Assembly: GCF_018127785.1 (NCBI RefSeq)
Contig: NZ_CP072390.1
Location: 1,116,001 to 1,180,000, forward strand
DNA from: Prevotella scopos JCM 17725
GTDB taxonomy: Bacteria > Bacteroidota > Bacteroidia > Bacteroidales > Bacteroidaceae
Direction of reading: 5' to 3'
DNA length: 64,000 nucleotides
Translations under genes and position numbers: made by a program
Part shown: positions 44,134 to 53,944 of the stretch, in pieces
How positions within the stretch are numbered: the stretch's first letter is position 1
Layout: the number at the start of each line of letters is the position of its first letter
Notes under the pieces: model-generated
What the model was told of the DNA's origin: nothing
The model's database searches: none
What the model saw: the letters and a program-made list of their open reading frames with translations, nothing else

Positions 44134-44868
44134 TCAACGTTTTTCAAGACTATCCAAGACATGCTCCCAGTTATCTGCAAACTCTCTGATTGTTGGGAAT
44201 AAGATATTTGCACCTTCATTCAAAAGTACTGAGTCGGCTAATGGGCCACTATTGATAGCCACTGTATAGCAACCTGCAGCAGCCCCTGCATGTACGCCAA
44301 GCGGTGCATTTTCAACAACAATACCTTCTGAAGGCAAGTAATTTCCAGCCTTTTGTAACCCCATCAAATAAGGATCAGGATTAGGTTTACCCCGTTTCAC
44401 ATCGTAGGCAGTCGTAATTTGATCGGCGGAGACAAAGTCACCAAAATCCCGAGTGACACGCTCTATCAACGGAAGTTGTGCACTACCTGTCACAATACCA
44501 ATCTTCAATCCGCTCGCCTTAATCTTCTTCATAAGGGCGACTACCCCATCAAACACCTTAGCTTCAGGCATCTTGTGGAAGTAATGCGCCTTCACATCAT
44601 ATATCCGTTGCGCCTCTTCCTCGGTTAGGTCCTTACCAAGTTGCTCCTTGGCATACTTACGGATCGTATCAACACCTCGTGCGCCCTCAGTTGCGTAAGA
44701 GTCTTCAACCGTAAAATGAATGCCAAACTCCTTCATCGCACGTTGCCACGCAACACCATGATTTGGCATTGAATCATAAAGGACACCATCCATATCAAAA
44801 AGGACTACTTTAGGATTTCTCCCAGTCTCCCCTGTTGAGAGGATGTTTTGCTGAGATTGGGACGACAT
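44134..44868 (-). CDS. HAD-superfamily sugar-phosphatase / phosphoglucomutase-like
   Basis: About 244 residues. The HAD nucleophile motif is LFDMDGVLYDS, with a helical cap, TGSAQ (motif II), a lysine in KRGKPNPDPYL (motif III) and VENAPLGVHAGAAAGCYTVAI (motif IV). The closest pattern is beta-phosphoglucomutase or a sugar-phosphate phosphatase. ATG at 44868 (MSSQSQQ) is preferred over 44907. It lies downstream of pgi, which would fit sugar phosphate metabolism. Confidence 0.85.
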   Translation of the reverse strand: MSSQSQQNILSTGETGRNPKVVLFDMDGVLYDSMPNHGVAWQRAMKEFGIHFTVEDSYATEGARGVDTIRKYAKEQLGKDLTEEEAQRIYDVKAHYFHKMPEAKVFDGVVALMKKIKASGLKIGIVTGSAQLPLIERVTRDFGDFVSADQITTAYDVKRGKPNPDPYLMGLQKAGNYLPSEGIVVENAPLGVHAGAAAGCYTVAINSGPLADSVLLNEGANILFPTIREFADNWEHVLDSLEKR

Positions 44869-44960
44869 AGGCTCTTTCTTCACCTTATTATATATTATTA
44901 TCCTCAAGTCCTTCTACACAATGTGAAGAACTTGAGGATACATTAAGAATATTATAAACT

Positions 44961-45074
44961 AGTACTCCCCTTGAAGTCCAACCCACGCTACCTCTAGAAC
45001 TATATTTTACTGAGTACCCCTCCCCTTTCAGGGAGGTTGGGTGGCACTTCACCCCCTCTTTCGGAGGGGTTGGA
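44961..45074. repeat. degenerate GC-rich palindromic repeat
   Basis: Blocks such as AGTACTCCCCTT...CCAACCCAC and CCCCTCCCCTTTCAGGGAGG then GGTTGGGTGG, and CCCCCTCTTTCGGAGGGG, form several overlapping hairpins. They resemble the 42-bp inverted repeat at 42718-42848. It lies between pgi and the HAD gene. Confidence 0.55.
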
Positions 45075-45081
45075 GCCAACT

Positions 45082-46440
45082 TTAGTTATCCTTATTCAGT
45101 CGCTCCTGAATCGCTTTACTTTCAGCCTCATAGCCCGGCTTATTGAGAAGAGCAAACATATTCTTCTTATAAGCCTCAACACCTGGCTGGTTGAAAGGAT
45201 TAACACCCTGAATAAGACCGCTAATACCACAAGCCTTCTCGAAGAAATAGATGAGCTGACCAAGGTAATACTCGTTCAACTTAGGAACGCTGACACGAAT
45301 GTTAGGAACACCACCATCAACGTGTGCAAGGCGTGTACCAAGCTCTGCCATCTTGTTTACCTCATCAACACGCTTACCAGCAAGGAAGTTCAAACCATCA
45401 AGATTCTCCTCATCCTGTGGGAAGAGAACCTTCGCATTAGGCTCCTCAACAGATATAACGGTCTCAAAGATAGAACGCTCGCCCTCCTGAATCCATTGAC
45501 CCATTGAGTGAAGATCGGTTGTGAAGTCACAAGCTGCTGGGAAGATACCCTTACGGTCCTTACCCTCGCTCTCACCATAGAGCTGCTTCCACCACTCTGC
45601 AAAGAAGTGGAGCTTTGGCTGGAAGTTAGCGACAATTTCAATCTTCTTACCTGCCTCAGAGTAGAGGCCCTGACGAACAGCAGCATAACGTGCAGCAATG
45701 TTGTTTGCAAAAGGAACATCGTTAGAAGTCTCTTTCTCCATTACCTGCGCACCCTCAACGAGTTTCTGAACATCGAAACCTGCAACAGCGATTGGCAACA
45801 AACCTACTGGTGTAAGAACAGAGAAACGACCACCTACATTATCAGGAATGATGAATGTCTTATAGCCTTCCTTCGTTGCAGCAGCACGTGCAGCACCCTT
45901 ATGCTCGTCGGTGATAGCAACGATAACGTCCTTAGCATTTTCCTTACCAAGCTGATCCTCACATTGCTTCTTCAAAAGACGGAATGCGAGTGCTGTCTCA
46001 GTAGTTGTACCAGACTTAGATATATTGATAACACCAAACTTCTTGTCCTTCAGATAGTCTGTCAACTCAGCAAGATAATCCTCACCGATGTTGTTACCTG
46101 CAAAGAGAATCGTTGGATTCTTCTTGTCATTTACAAGCCAAGCGAAGCTGTTACCCAAAGCCTCGATGACAGCACGGGCACCGAGGTAAGAACCACCGAT
46201 ACCTGCTACGACAACCACCTCACACTTCTCACGGAGTGTATTGGCAACTGACTGAATCTCAGAAAGGAATGCAGGAGTAATACTTGATGGCAAATGCAAC
46301 CATCCAAGGAAGTCATTACCAGGGCAAGTAGCTTTCTCTAAAGCTTCCTGAGCTGCAGCAACATGAGGGGCAAAAGCCTCTACTGCGCCCGGATTCAAGA
46401 ACTGGGCGGCTTTTGTGATGTCTAACTTAATACTTTCCAT
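45082..46440 (-). CDS. pgi: glucose-6-phosphate isomerase
   Basis: A 452-residue enzyme interconverting glucose-6-P and fructose-6-P; the length fits the short bacterial type. It shows [36 protein letters not shown] (sugar phosphate loop), [14 protein letters not shown] and the C-terminal [15 protein letters not shown] motif with the catalytic Lys. Six bases after gpsA, so an operon lysS-gpsA-pgi is likely. Confidence 0.96.
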   Translation of the reverse strand: MESIKLDITKAAQFLNPGAVEAFAPHVAAAQEALEKATCPGNDFLGWLHLPSSITPAFLSEIQSVANTLREKCEVVVVAGIGGSYLGARAVIEALGNSFAWLVNDKKNPTILFAGNNIGEDYLAELTDYLKDKKFGVINISKSGTTTETALAFRLLKKQCEDQLGKENAKDVIVAITDEHKGAARAAATKEGYKTFIIPDNVGGRFSVLTPVGLLPIAVAGFDVQKLVEGAQVMEKETSNDVPFANNIAARYAAVRQGLYSEAGKKIEIVANFQPKLHFFAEWWKQLYGESEGKDRKGIFPAACDFTTDLHSMGQWIQEGERSIFETVISVEEPNAKVLFPQDEENLDGLNFLAGKRVDEVNKMAELGTRLAHVDGGVPNIRVSVPKLNEYYLGQLIYFFEKACGISGLIQGVNPFNQPGVEAYKKNMFALLNKPGYEAESKAIQERLNKDN

Positions 46441-46446
46441 TTGTGT

Positions 46447-47448
46447 TTATCTAAATGAATCTGTTAATAATTTTATTTCTACTTGTGGACTAATACGTTC
46501 GTAAAGGATGTTATATACAGCATCGAGGATAGGCATGTTAACATGCAGGTGACCATTGATTTCCTTCATACACTTTGTTCCGAAGTAACCTTCGGCAACC
46601 ATCTCCATCTCAATCTGTGCCGATTTTACGCTGTATCCTTTTCCTATCATCGTACCAAAGGTGTGGTTTCGCGAGAATTTGCTATAGCCCGTCACCAACT
46701 GGTCACCCAGATATACGCTATCGATGATAGAACGTTTTATCGGATTAATCGTGTCGAGGAAACGTTCCATCTCCTGCATTGCATTCGACATCAATACAGC
46801 TTGGAAGTTATCACCATACTTCAATCCAGAACAAATACCAGCTGAAATGGCATAAACATTCTTCAGAACCGAAGCGTATTCAATACCAAGAACATCGGGA
46901 GAAGTCTTTGTCTTGACGTAGTTTGACTTTAACACCTCCGTAATAGCACGTGCCTTCTCGCCGTCAGAACAGCCTATCGTAAGATAGGTGAGACGTTCCA
47001 TCGCCACTTCCTCTGCATGAGACGGGCCACCAATGACAGCAAGGTTGTCGTAAGGAATACCATAAGCCTCATGAAAATACTCTGAACAAACAAGGTTCTC
47101 ATCAGGGACAATACCCTTGATTGCCGTCAAGATTAGCTTTGTATTCAGCTTTGTCTTTACCTTCTTCAATAGTGCTTTCAGATAAGGAGAAGGAGTAACA
47201 AACACCAAGGTATCATACTCCTGTATGATCTTATTGATATCCGATGAAAGTATCACCTCATCCATATTGAACCTCACACTAGTAAGGTAAGATGGATTAT
47301 GACCTCTCCGTCTGAACTCTTCTAACTTGTCGTCACGTCGGAAGTACCAACCAATATGATGCGTATGTTCCACAACAATCTTGGCGATAGCCGTTGCCCA
47401 GCTACCGCTTCCAATGATTGCTATTTTACCAATGTCGAACATAGTCAT
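46447..47448 (-). CDS. gpsA: NAD(P)-dependent glycerol-3-phosphate dehydrogenase
   Basis: A 333-residue enzyme that makes glycerol-3-phosphate for phospholipids. The N-terminal nucleotide-binding motif is GSGSWATAIAKI; KGIVPDENLV, GGPSHAEEVA, a catalytic Lys in YASVLKNVYAISAGI and SRNHTFG follow. ATG at 47448 or 47442 are both possible. It is 137 bases downstream of lysS and directly upstream of pgi. Confidence 0.95.
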   Translation of the reverse strand: MTMFDIGKIAIIGSGSWATAIAKIVVEHTHHIGWYFRRDDKLEEFRRRGHNPSYLTSVRFNMDEVILSSDINKIIQEYDTLVFVTPSPYLKALLKKVKTKLNTKLILTAIKGIVPDENLVCSEYFHEAYGIPYDNLAVIGGPSHAEEVAMERLTYLTIGCSDGEKARAITEVLKSNYVKTKTSPDVLGIEYASVLKNVYAISAGICSGLKYGDNFQAVLMSNAMQEMERFLDTINPIKRSIIDSVYLGDQLVTGYSKFSRNHTFGTMIGKGYSVKSAQIEMEMVAEGYFGTKCMKEINGHLHVNMPILDAVYNILYERISPQVEIKLLTDSFR

Positions 47449-47585
47449 TAAAGCTAAGAATGTAAAAAGGTAATAAGGTAAAATAAATGAGCAATGTATT
47501 AAAACTTAACACCCTTGCATCAATAATATTTACCATATAATTTCTACTCTTTCCTCCTTCCAAGCCGTTTTACTTTCTTACTTCT

Positions 47586-49322
47586 TTATTTTTCCTTAGC
47601 TTTGTCAATCCACTGTTGGATATCATTAACTGAAGGCTTCTCATAACCGAGTTTATACTTCTTGTTGATTTCGCCAAGCTTCTGTTGTAGGCCCTGTGCC
47701 TTCTCGTCTTTGATATCAGAGATGAGGTTGAAGCCTGCCTTACGCAAAACATATACCCAATCTTCAGCAACACCAATCTCAGCCCATTCCTTAACAGATG
47801 ATTGAGGAATCTTTGGCTCTGGCTTCATCTGTGGGAAAAGCAATACTTCCTGAATGTACTCCTTACCAGTCATCAACATCACCAAGCGGTCAATACCGAT
47901 ACCAATACCAGAGGTTGGAGGCATACCATACTGCAAAGACCGGAGGAAGTCCTGATCGATAATCATCGCCTCATCGTCACCCTTATCAGCCAAGCGCATC
48001 TGTTCAACAAAACGCTCCTCCTGATCGATTGGGTCGTTCAGCTCTGAATAGGCGTTAGCCAACTCCTTCCCATTCACCATCAACTCAAAACGCTCTGTCA
48101 GTCCTGGCTTAGAACGGTGCATCTTTGTCAGTGGCGACATCTCAACAGGATAGTCGGTAATAAAGGTTGGTTGAATATAAGTTCCCTCGCAGAACTCGCC
48201 GAAGATTTCATCAATAAGCTTACCCTTACCAAAGCTCTCATCAATCTCTTCTAACTTCAGTTCGTTAACAGCAATATTGCGAATCTCTTCCTCTGTCTTT
48301 CCATTGAGGTCGAAGCCTGTCTTCTCCTTGATTGCATCAAGGATAGGTAGACGACGGAATGGTGCCTTGAAGCTGATAACCTTGTCACCAACCTGTACCT
48401 CTGGCTTACCATTCACCTCTGTACAAATCTTCTCAAGCAAACGCTCGGTGAAAGACATCATCCAGTTGTAGTCCTTGTATTGTACGTAAAGCTCCATACA
48501 GGTGAACTCAGGATTATGGAAGCGGTCCATACCTTCATTACGGAAGTTCTTACCGATTTCATATACACCCTCAAAGCCACCAACAATCAGGCGCTTCAGA
48601 TAAAGCTCTGTTGCGATACGCATATACATATCAACATTCAGCGCATTGAAGTGTGTGATGAATGGACGTGCACTTGCACCACCAGCAATACTCTGCAAGG
48701 TTGGTGTCTCCACCTCTGTATAACCAGCCTCATCGAAGAACTGGCGCATAGTACGTAGTACGGTAGCACGCTTCAAGAAGGTATCTTTCACCCCATCGTT
48801 CACAACGAGGTCAACATAACGCTGACGATAACGCTGTTCTGGATCGTCAAACTTATCGTAAACCTCGCCATCCTTATACTTAACGACAGGCAATGGTTTC
48901 AAGCTCTTTGACAAAAGGGTAATCTCCTTCGCATGAACAGAGATTTCACCCATCTGTGTCTTGAACACCTCTCCCTTTACTCCGATGAAGTCGCCAATAT
49001 CAAGCAACTTCTTGAAAACCTTGTTATATAAATCTTTATCCTCACCCGGACAAATATCATCACGAGTGATATAAACCTGAATTCTACCTTTGCTATCCTG
49101 TAACTCAACGAATGAAGCTTTGCCCATGACACGGCGTCCCATCATACGACCCGCAATAACAACCTCACGGTGTTCGTCCTCCTTGAACTGCTCCTTAATA
49201 TCAGTAGAGTAAGCATTCGTTGGAAACTCTGCTGCTGGATAAGGATTAATCCCCATCTCACGCAATTCCTGCAGGCTTTGGCGGCGACCAATCTCCTGCT
49301 CAGATAATTCTAAAACGTTCAT
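47586..49322 (-). CDS. lysS: lysyl-tRNA synthetase, class II
   Basis: A 578-residue synthetase: an N-terminal OB-fold anticodon domain (about 55-150, [23 protein letters not shown]) and the class II core with motif 2 ([22 protein letters not shown]) and motif 3 ([15 protein letters not shown]). A C-terminal extension of about 70 residues (from 505) is typical of Bacteroidota. A TAAATTTG box lies 36 bases upstream. No T-box leader is seen. Confidence 0.97.
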   Translation of the reverse strand: MNVLELSEQEIGRRQSLQELREMGINPYPAAEFPTNAYSTDIKEQFKEDEHREVVIAGRMMGRRVMGKASFVELQDSKGRIQVYITRDDICPGEDKDLYNKVFKKLLDIGDFIGVKGEVFKTQMGEISVHAKEITLLSKSLKPLPVVKYKDGEVYDKFDDPEQRYRQRYVDLVVNDGVKDTFLKRATVLRTMRQFFDEAGYTEVETPTLQSIAGGASARPFITHFNALNVDMYMRIATELYLKRLIVGGFEGVYEIGKNFRNEGMDRFHNPEFTCMELYVQYKDYNWMMSFTERLLEKICTEVNGKPEVQVGDKVISFKAPFRRLPILDAIKEKTGFDLNGKTEEEIRNIAVNELKLEEIDESFGKGKLIDEIFGEFCEGTYIQPTFITDYPVEMSPLTKMHRSKPGLTERFELMVNGKELANAYSELNDPIDQEERFVEQMRLADKGDDEAMIIDQDFLRSLQYGMPPTSGIGIGIDRLVMLMTGKEYIQEVLLFPQMKPEPKIPQSSVKEWAEIGVAEDWVYVLRKAGFNLISDIKDEKAQGLQQKLGEINKKYKLGYEKPSVNDIQQWIDKAKEK

Positions 49323-49357
49323 ATTTATAATTAAATCGAATATATTCTTATAGTTTG

Positions 49358-49365
49358 CAAATTTA
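49358..49365 (-). promoter_or_regulatory. -7 box (TAAATTTG) of lysS
   Basis: CAAATTTA on the plus strand, 36 bases before the lysS ATG. Confidence 0.55.
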
Positions 49366-49521
49366 CTAAATAATTAGCAAAATATAGATGGTTTTTTCTT
49401 TTTTATGGCATTGAAAGATACTTAAAATCAAATCAAGGCTACTCTTATTCCTATTACGCTATCCTTATCACCCATTAACTGCACCGACCCTTATAAGGAA
49501 TCACAAGTAGTATGATATTCG

Positions 49522-49609
49522 GCACACATGGTGCTGAGGCTCCGCACCATGCGTGCTGAATCCCCGCACCATCTGTGCTGACGCCCCGCACCACATGTGC
49601 GGAGTACAA
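49522..49609. repeat. GC-rich tandem array, four 22-bp units
   Basis: Units start at 49522, 49544, 49566 and 49588, exactly 22 bases apart; the consensus is GCACCNNNNGTGCTGA then NNCCCC, with a palindromic GCAC...GTGC core in each. The third and fourth units vary at the ends. The array lies between the divergent promoters of lysS and the men cluster. The remaining gap (49323-49521) shows nothing beyond the lysS promoter. Confidence 0.85.
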
Positions 49610-49722
49610 GCACAATTATAGGAGACCGAGAGGTAATCTCAAACAAGAACTATAAGGATGTTATGTTCATCGCAAATCTGTATGTCGTCTTTCCCTAACT
49701 ATCGACTTAACCCAACTTTGAT

Positions 49723-49753
49723 TTTGCTATCTATCCAACTTTTATTATCTTTG
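49723..49753 (+). promoter_or_regulatory. promoter of the men cluster (TTTG, 19 bp, TATCTTTG)
   Basis: TTTG at 49723-49726 and TATCTTTG at 49746-49753, 23 bases before the ATG at 49777. Confidence 0.7.
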
Positions 49754-49776
49754 CATTGTATTAAGTTGATTAATTT

Positions 49777-50193
49777 ATGAACATAGAACACATCATAAAG
49801 AGTATCCATCAAGAAGACGGACTGAGCCGCACGCTTGGTATGGAGTTCATCTCTACACCAGAGGATGACACTCTGCAGGCGAGAATGGCTGTCGATGACC
49901 GCAACAAGCAACCTTTCGGTTTCCTCGCAGGAGGTGCTTCCTTGGCATTAGCTGAGAATCTTGCAGGTATCGGTTCGATGGCATTATGCCCAGGGAAAAT
50001 GGCTATGGGCATCAATGTACATGGCAATCACGTCAAGGCTATGCCTTATGGTGGTTCGGTCACTGCCTATGGGAAACTGATTCATAAAGGCAATACCTTA
50101 CATGTATGGAACATTGATATCAAGAATGATGAGGATAAGCTCATCTCAAGCATCCAAGTGACCAACTATGTCATAGCCCCACAGGAGAAATAA
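49777..50193 (+). CDS. hotdog-fold thioesterase, probable DHNA-CoA hydrolase
   Basis: A 138-residue hotdog thioesterase of the PaaI/MenI type: LGMEFISTPEDD, the catalytic region QPFGFLAGGASLALAENLAGIGS with the Glu, and a final WNIDIKNDEDKLISSIQVTNYVI. As first gene of a menaquinone cluster it most likely cleaves 1,4-dihydroxy-2-naphthoyl-CoA (MenI). Its stop and the next start are adjacent (no gap). Confidence 0.85.
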   Translation: MNIEHIIKSIHQEDGLSRTLGMEFISTPEDDTLQARMAVDDRNKQPFGFLAGGASLALAENLAGIGSMALCPGKMAMGINVHGNHVKAMPYGGSVTAYGKLIHKGNTLHVWNIDIKNDEDKLISSIQVTNYVIAPQEK

Positions 50194-51240
50194 ATGAATC
50201 CTTTTTTTATCTTTCGTGAGCCTTTCAAAGAGATTTGCCATTGCTACACTCAATCGGAGAAGCCGACTGTGATAGCTTCGCTTGCAGCACTCGATGGGCG
50301 TAAAGGACTTGTCATTGCGCCTTTTTTCAATGATGACAACAACGCAATCTATCTATTGGATGGACAAGACAGCACTTCCACTACCCTTCCATTAGATGGT
50401 AGCAAAGGCTTTGACGCTATTCCTGACTGGCAGGACGACTTCTCCTTCTCGATAGAAACAACTTCTCCACGTGAGGGCTATCACAACGCCTTCACTCGTT
50501 TTCATAAACATCTAGAACACAACACTTTTCAAAAGCTAGTTTTGGCACGTTCTATTATAGAACAAAAAGATGAGAAGACAAGTCCTCGAAATATTTTTCT
50601 CAATGCTTGTAAGAAGTATCCACGTTCCTATATAGCGCTTTTCTTTACAGAAGAAACTGGTATGTGGCTGATTGCAAGTCCTGAAATCTTGCTCAATGGT
50701 AATGCTGATGGTTACCAAACTATGGCACTAGCTGGTACAATGAAGTATGAGGGGGAGGATATGCGTTGGTCAGCTAAAAATCAAGAGGAACAACAACTCG
50801 TTGCCGATTACATCCGCAACTGCTTGCAGCCATTTGCCGCAGAGATAACTGAAAGCAAACCTTACACTGCCCGTGCAGCGCACTTGGCACATCTCAGAAC
50901 TGATTTTGCTTTCCGACTTAAAGATACGCAGCGACTCGGCACCTTCCTCACTGCCTTTCATCCGACCCCTGCCGTCTGTGGTATGCCGAAGATTGAAGCC
51001 CAGCAGTTTATCCTTCATAACGAAAAACTCAACCGCAGTTATTACAGTGGTTTCAGTGGATTGCTTGGAGAGAATGGCACGGCAAAACTTTTTGTCACCC
51101 TTCGTTGTATGCAACTCACCCGTTCTGCCTGTCGGCTTTATGCTGGTGGCGGGCTTTTAAAGGGAAGCAGCGAGGAGAACGAATGGCTGGAGACAGAGAC
51201 AAAACTTGACACTATGCGCCAGTTGTTAAATCACAATTAG
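50194..51240 (+). CDS. menF: isochorismate synthase
   Basis: A 348-residue chorismate-binding enzyme, shorter at the N-terminus than E. coli MenF. FQKLVLARSIIEQKD, the LIASPEILL region, MALAGTMKYEG, HLRTDFAFRL and the end motif FVTLRCMQL...ARLYAGGGLLKGSSEENEWLETETK-like region belong to the family. It begins the conversion of chorismate to menaquinone. Start directly behind the stop of the thioesterase gene. Confidence 0.92.
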   Translation: MNPFFIFREPFKEICHCYTQSEKPTVIASLAALDGRKGLVIAPFFNDDNNAIYLLDGQDSTSTTLPLDGSKGFDAIPDWQDDFSFSIETTSPREGYHNAFTRFHKHLEHNTFQKLVLARSIIEQKDEKTSPRNIFLNACKKYPRSYIALFFTEETGMWLIASPEILLNGNADGYQTMALAGTMKYEGEDMRWSAKNQEEQQLVADYIRNCLQPFAAEITESKPYTARAAHLAHLRTDFAFRLKDTQRLGTFLTAFHPTPAVCGMPKIEAQQFILHNEKLNRSYYSGFSGLLGENGTAKLFVTLRCMQLTRSACRLYAGGGLLKGSSEENEWLETETKLDTMRQLLNHN

Positions 51241-51256
51241 AATTATGGACATATTG

Positions 51257-51292
51257 GGCTTATGAGCCTTATTAGGCTTATTAGCCCAATAC
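51257..51292. repeat. 9-bp tandem repeat between menF and menD
   Basis: Four 9-base units: GGCTTATGA, GCCTTATTA, GGCTTATTA, GCCCAATAC. The whole also folds (ATTGGGCT...AGCCCAAT). A matching set lies at 55691-55726 between menC and menE. Confidence 0.7.
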
Positions 51293-51334
51293 CCCTAACC
51301 ATCATCACCCAACATTCACCACCCAATACCCACA

Positions 51335-52996
51335 ATGTACAGCAACAAAGAAAACGTTAACATCCTCACATCCTTACTCGTAAAGGAAGGTATTAATAAA
51401 GCCGTCGTATGTCCAGGTTCTCGTAACTCCCCTATTGTACATAACCTTTGTACTTGTCCTGACATAGAGTGCTTTCCCGTTACTGACGAGCGGTCGGCAG
51501 GTTTCGTTGCTTTAGGTATGACATTAGCTGATAATGACCCTGTTGTTGTATGCGTCACATCTGGCTCGGCATTACTCAACGTGGCACCGGCTGCCGCAGA
51601 GGCTTATTATCAGAATCGTCCACTGATTATCATTTCAGCTGACAGACCCACACAATGGATAGACCAGCAAGATGGTCAGACAATTCAACAACATCAGACC
51701 TTAGAGCCTAATGTCCGCAAGAGTGTAACACTTCCAGAGCCTCATAACGAGGAGGAACACTGGTTTTGCAATCGGTTGATCAACGAAGCATTACATGCAA
51801 CACGTTTGAATGGTGGTGGTCCTGTACATATTAATGTCCCTATCAGCGAACCACTCTTCGAATATAATGTCCCTCAACTCCCCAATGAGCGCAAGATATC
51901 CCTGCATCCTGCTTCAACAGATGATAACTACGTCTATGAAATGGCTGCAGACTTCTTCAGTGGAAAGAAACCAATGATTATTCTTGGGCAGCTCATTCCC
52001 GAGGTCGTGGGCAATACACTAGATGCAATAGAGGCTTTGAAGAAATGTGCGGTCGTCATACAAGAGAAGTTGGCTGATGATGACATCGCCCCAGCACAGC
52101 CCACCGACGAAGTACTGAAGATGATTGGGGAAGATGAAGCATATCATCCTGACCACCTTTTATATATAGGCGGGACCATCGTAAGCAAACGACTCCGCCA
52201 GTTTTTGCGTAAGAGCAAGTGTAAAATGTCAATCGTGGTTAATGAGAGTGGCGCGTGTTGTGATACTTTTATGAACGCTACAGACATTATCCAAGGATGC
52301 GCCGAAGATGTTATAGGTATCTTTGCCAATGAAACGGAGGATGGTAAAGAGAAAGACTTTGTTTCGCTATGGAAGAAGGCATTCGATAAGGCCTTAGCAA
52401 TCCGTGAAACAATCAACCCACGTTTCTCACAATTGTTGGCTGTCAAGACTTTTCACGAGAAGATGAGAGAAGAAGCGATTGATGGAGAGTTGTTTTATGG
52501 CAACAGCATGGCAGTGCGACTGGGTAACATCTTCTCTGACCAGTATATCTATGTCAACCGAGGTGTGAATGGTATTGAAGGCTCATTGTCAACAGCTGTT
52601 GGCTATGCCATTGCCCATCAGGAAGAGGAAGACGTTTACTGCGTTATTGGCGATTTAAGTTTCTTCTATGACCAGAATGCATTATGGAACGAGTCGCTTT
52701 CACCTAACCTGTCTATCCTCTTACTGAACAATGGCGGTGGCGGTATCTTCCATCAACTCTCTGGACTTGAACATTCACCTTATCGAGATAGTGCCATTGC
52801 TGCCCAACATACGACTTCAGCAGAAGGAATCTGTCAAGCACATGACATCGTCTATCTCTCTGCACATAATGAAAAGGAACTGGATGAGAATCTTGATAAG
52901 TTCTTCAATTCAGAGGAAGGACCAGTACTACTGGAAGTTTTCACAAACGCAGCGGATGACGCACAAGCCCTAAGAGATTATTATCAAGCATTTTAA
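51335..52996 (+). CDS. menD: SEPHCHC synthase (MenD)
   Basis: A 553-residue thiamine-diphosphate enzyme that adds a succinyl-semialdehyde unit from 2-oxoglutarate to isochorismate. It shows VCPGSRNSPIVHN with the substrate-binding arginine, the catalytic Glu in DERSAGFVALG, TSGSALLNVAPA, and the ThDP-binding GDLSFFYDQNALWN near residue 437. Length fits MenD. It is 94 bases after menF with a 9-bp repeat in the gap. Confidence 0.96.
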   Translation: MYSNKENVNILTSLLVKEGINKAVVCPGSRNSPIVHNLCTCPDIECFPVTDERSAGFVALGMTLADNDPVVVCVTSGSALLNVAPAAAEAYYQNRPLIIISADRPTQWIDQQDGQTIQQHQTLEPNVRKSVTLPEPHNEEEHWFCNRLINEALHATRLNGGGPVHINVPISEPLFEYNVPQLPNERKISLHPASTDDNYVYEMAADFFSGKKPMIILGQLIPEVVGNTLDAIEALKKCAVVIQEKLADDDIAPAQPTDEVLKMIGEDEAYHPDHLLYIGGTIVSKRLRQFLRKSKCKMSIVVNESGACCDTFMNATDIIQGCAEDVIGIFANETEDGKEKDFVSLWKKAFDKALAIRETINPRFSQLLAVKTFHEKMREEAIDGELFYGNSMAVRLGNIFSDQYIYVNRGVNGIEGSLSTAVGYAIAHQEEEDVYCVIGDLSFFYDQNALWNESLSPNLSILLLNNGGGGIFHQLSGLEHSPYRDSAIAAQHTTSAEGICQAHDIVYLSAHNEKELDENLDKFFNSEEGPVLLEVFTNAADDAQALRDYYQAF

Positions 52997-53080
52997 CAAA
53001 GTGAACTTGCCATAGTCAGACTTTTTCTAAGAGATGACTTGGTAAGTTCCTCATATTTTTATCATAAACAAAAAGACCCT

Positions 53081-53908
53081 ATGGAGAAAAGAGAATGGAA
53101 GACTATTAAAGGCTTCAACTTTGAAGAAATACTCTTTGAGGAGTACAACCACATAGCAAAAGTAACCATCAATCGTCCCCGCTATCGCAATGCCTTCACA
53201 CCGAAGACAGTCTGGGAAATGTCGCAGGCCTTCAACTATTGTCGTGAAGCCCTTGATATACGCGTTGTCATTCTCACTGGTGCAGGTGACAAGGCTTTCT
53301 GCTCTGGCGGTGATATGCACGTAAAGGGACATGGCGGATATATTGGTAGTGATGGTGTTCCACGCCTCAATGTACTTGACTTACAGATGCAAATTCGTCG
53401 TCTTCCAAAGCCAGTCATCGCAATGGTGAATGGTTATGCTATTGGTGGTGGACACGTACTTCACGTAGTATGCGACCTCTCTATTGCTTCTGATAACGCT
53501 ATCTTCGGTCAGACAGGACCAAAGGTTGGTTCCTTCGATGCAGGTTTCGGCGCATCTTATCTGGCACGTATTGTCGGTCAGAAGAAGGCTCGTGAGATAT
53601 GGTTCTTGTGTCGTCAGTACTCTGCTGTGGAAGCTGAACGAATGGGATTGGTCAACAAGGTGGTTCCTTTCGATCGTCTCGAAGACGAGTGTATCGACTG
53701 GGCAGAGACAATGATAGAACGTTCCCCACTCGCTCTCCGTATGATGAAGGCCGGCTTTAACGCCGAACTTGACGGACAAGCAGGTATTCAGGAGCTTGCT
53801 GGTGACGCCACTATGCTCTACTACACACTTGATGAAGCACAGGAAGGTGGCAAGGCTTTCCTTGAAAAACGTAAGCCAGACTTTGACAAATATCCACAGT
53901 TCCCATAA
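53081..53908 (+). CDS. menB: 1,4-dihydroxy-2-naphthoyl-CoA synthase
   Basis: A 275-residue crotonase-fold enzyme closing the second ring of menaquinone. Signature blocks are [35 protein letters not shown] and [40 protein letters not shown] at 53081 gives the usual N-terminus ([12 protein letters not shown]); 53039 is upstream in frame but would add a non-conserved stretch. 84 bases after menD. Confidence 0.96.
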   Translation: MEKREWKTIKGFNFEEILFEEYNHIAKVTINRPRYRNAFTPKTVWEMSQAFNYCREALDIRVVILTGAGDKAFCSGGDMHVKGHGGYIGSDGVPRLNVLDLQMQIRRLPKPVIAMVNGYAIGGGHVLHVVCDLSIASDNAIFGQTGPKVGSFDAGFGASYLARIVGQKKAREIWFLCRQYSAVEAERMGLVNKVVPFDRLEDECIDWAETMIERSPLALRMMKAGFNAELDGQAGIQELAGDATMLYYTLDEAQEGGKAFLEKRKPDFDKYPQFP

Positions 53909-53923
53909 GACAAGGGAACTGTG
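53895..53923 (+). terminator. 10-bp hairpin overlapping the menB stop
   Basis: CACAGTTCCC (53895-53904) pairs with GGGAACTGTG (53914-53923). There is no strong T run. It may reduce read-through into the inserted segment. Confidence 0.55.
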
Positions 53924-53944
53924 AGACAAAATATTGGAGCCATT

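Noticed and set aside
45508..46251. A 247-residue open frame antisense to pgi
   Set aside because: pgi has all family motifs on the other strand. Long antisense frames (also opposite yrbG-like and DUF349 genes) come from codon bias.
49323..49500. T-box leader of lysS
   Set aside because: The region holds a promoter 36 bases before the start and no T-box sequence; Bacteroidota seldom use T-boxes.
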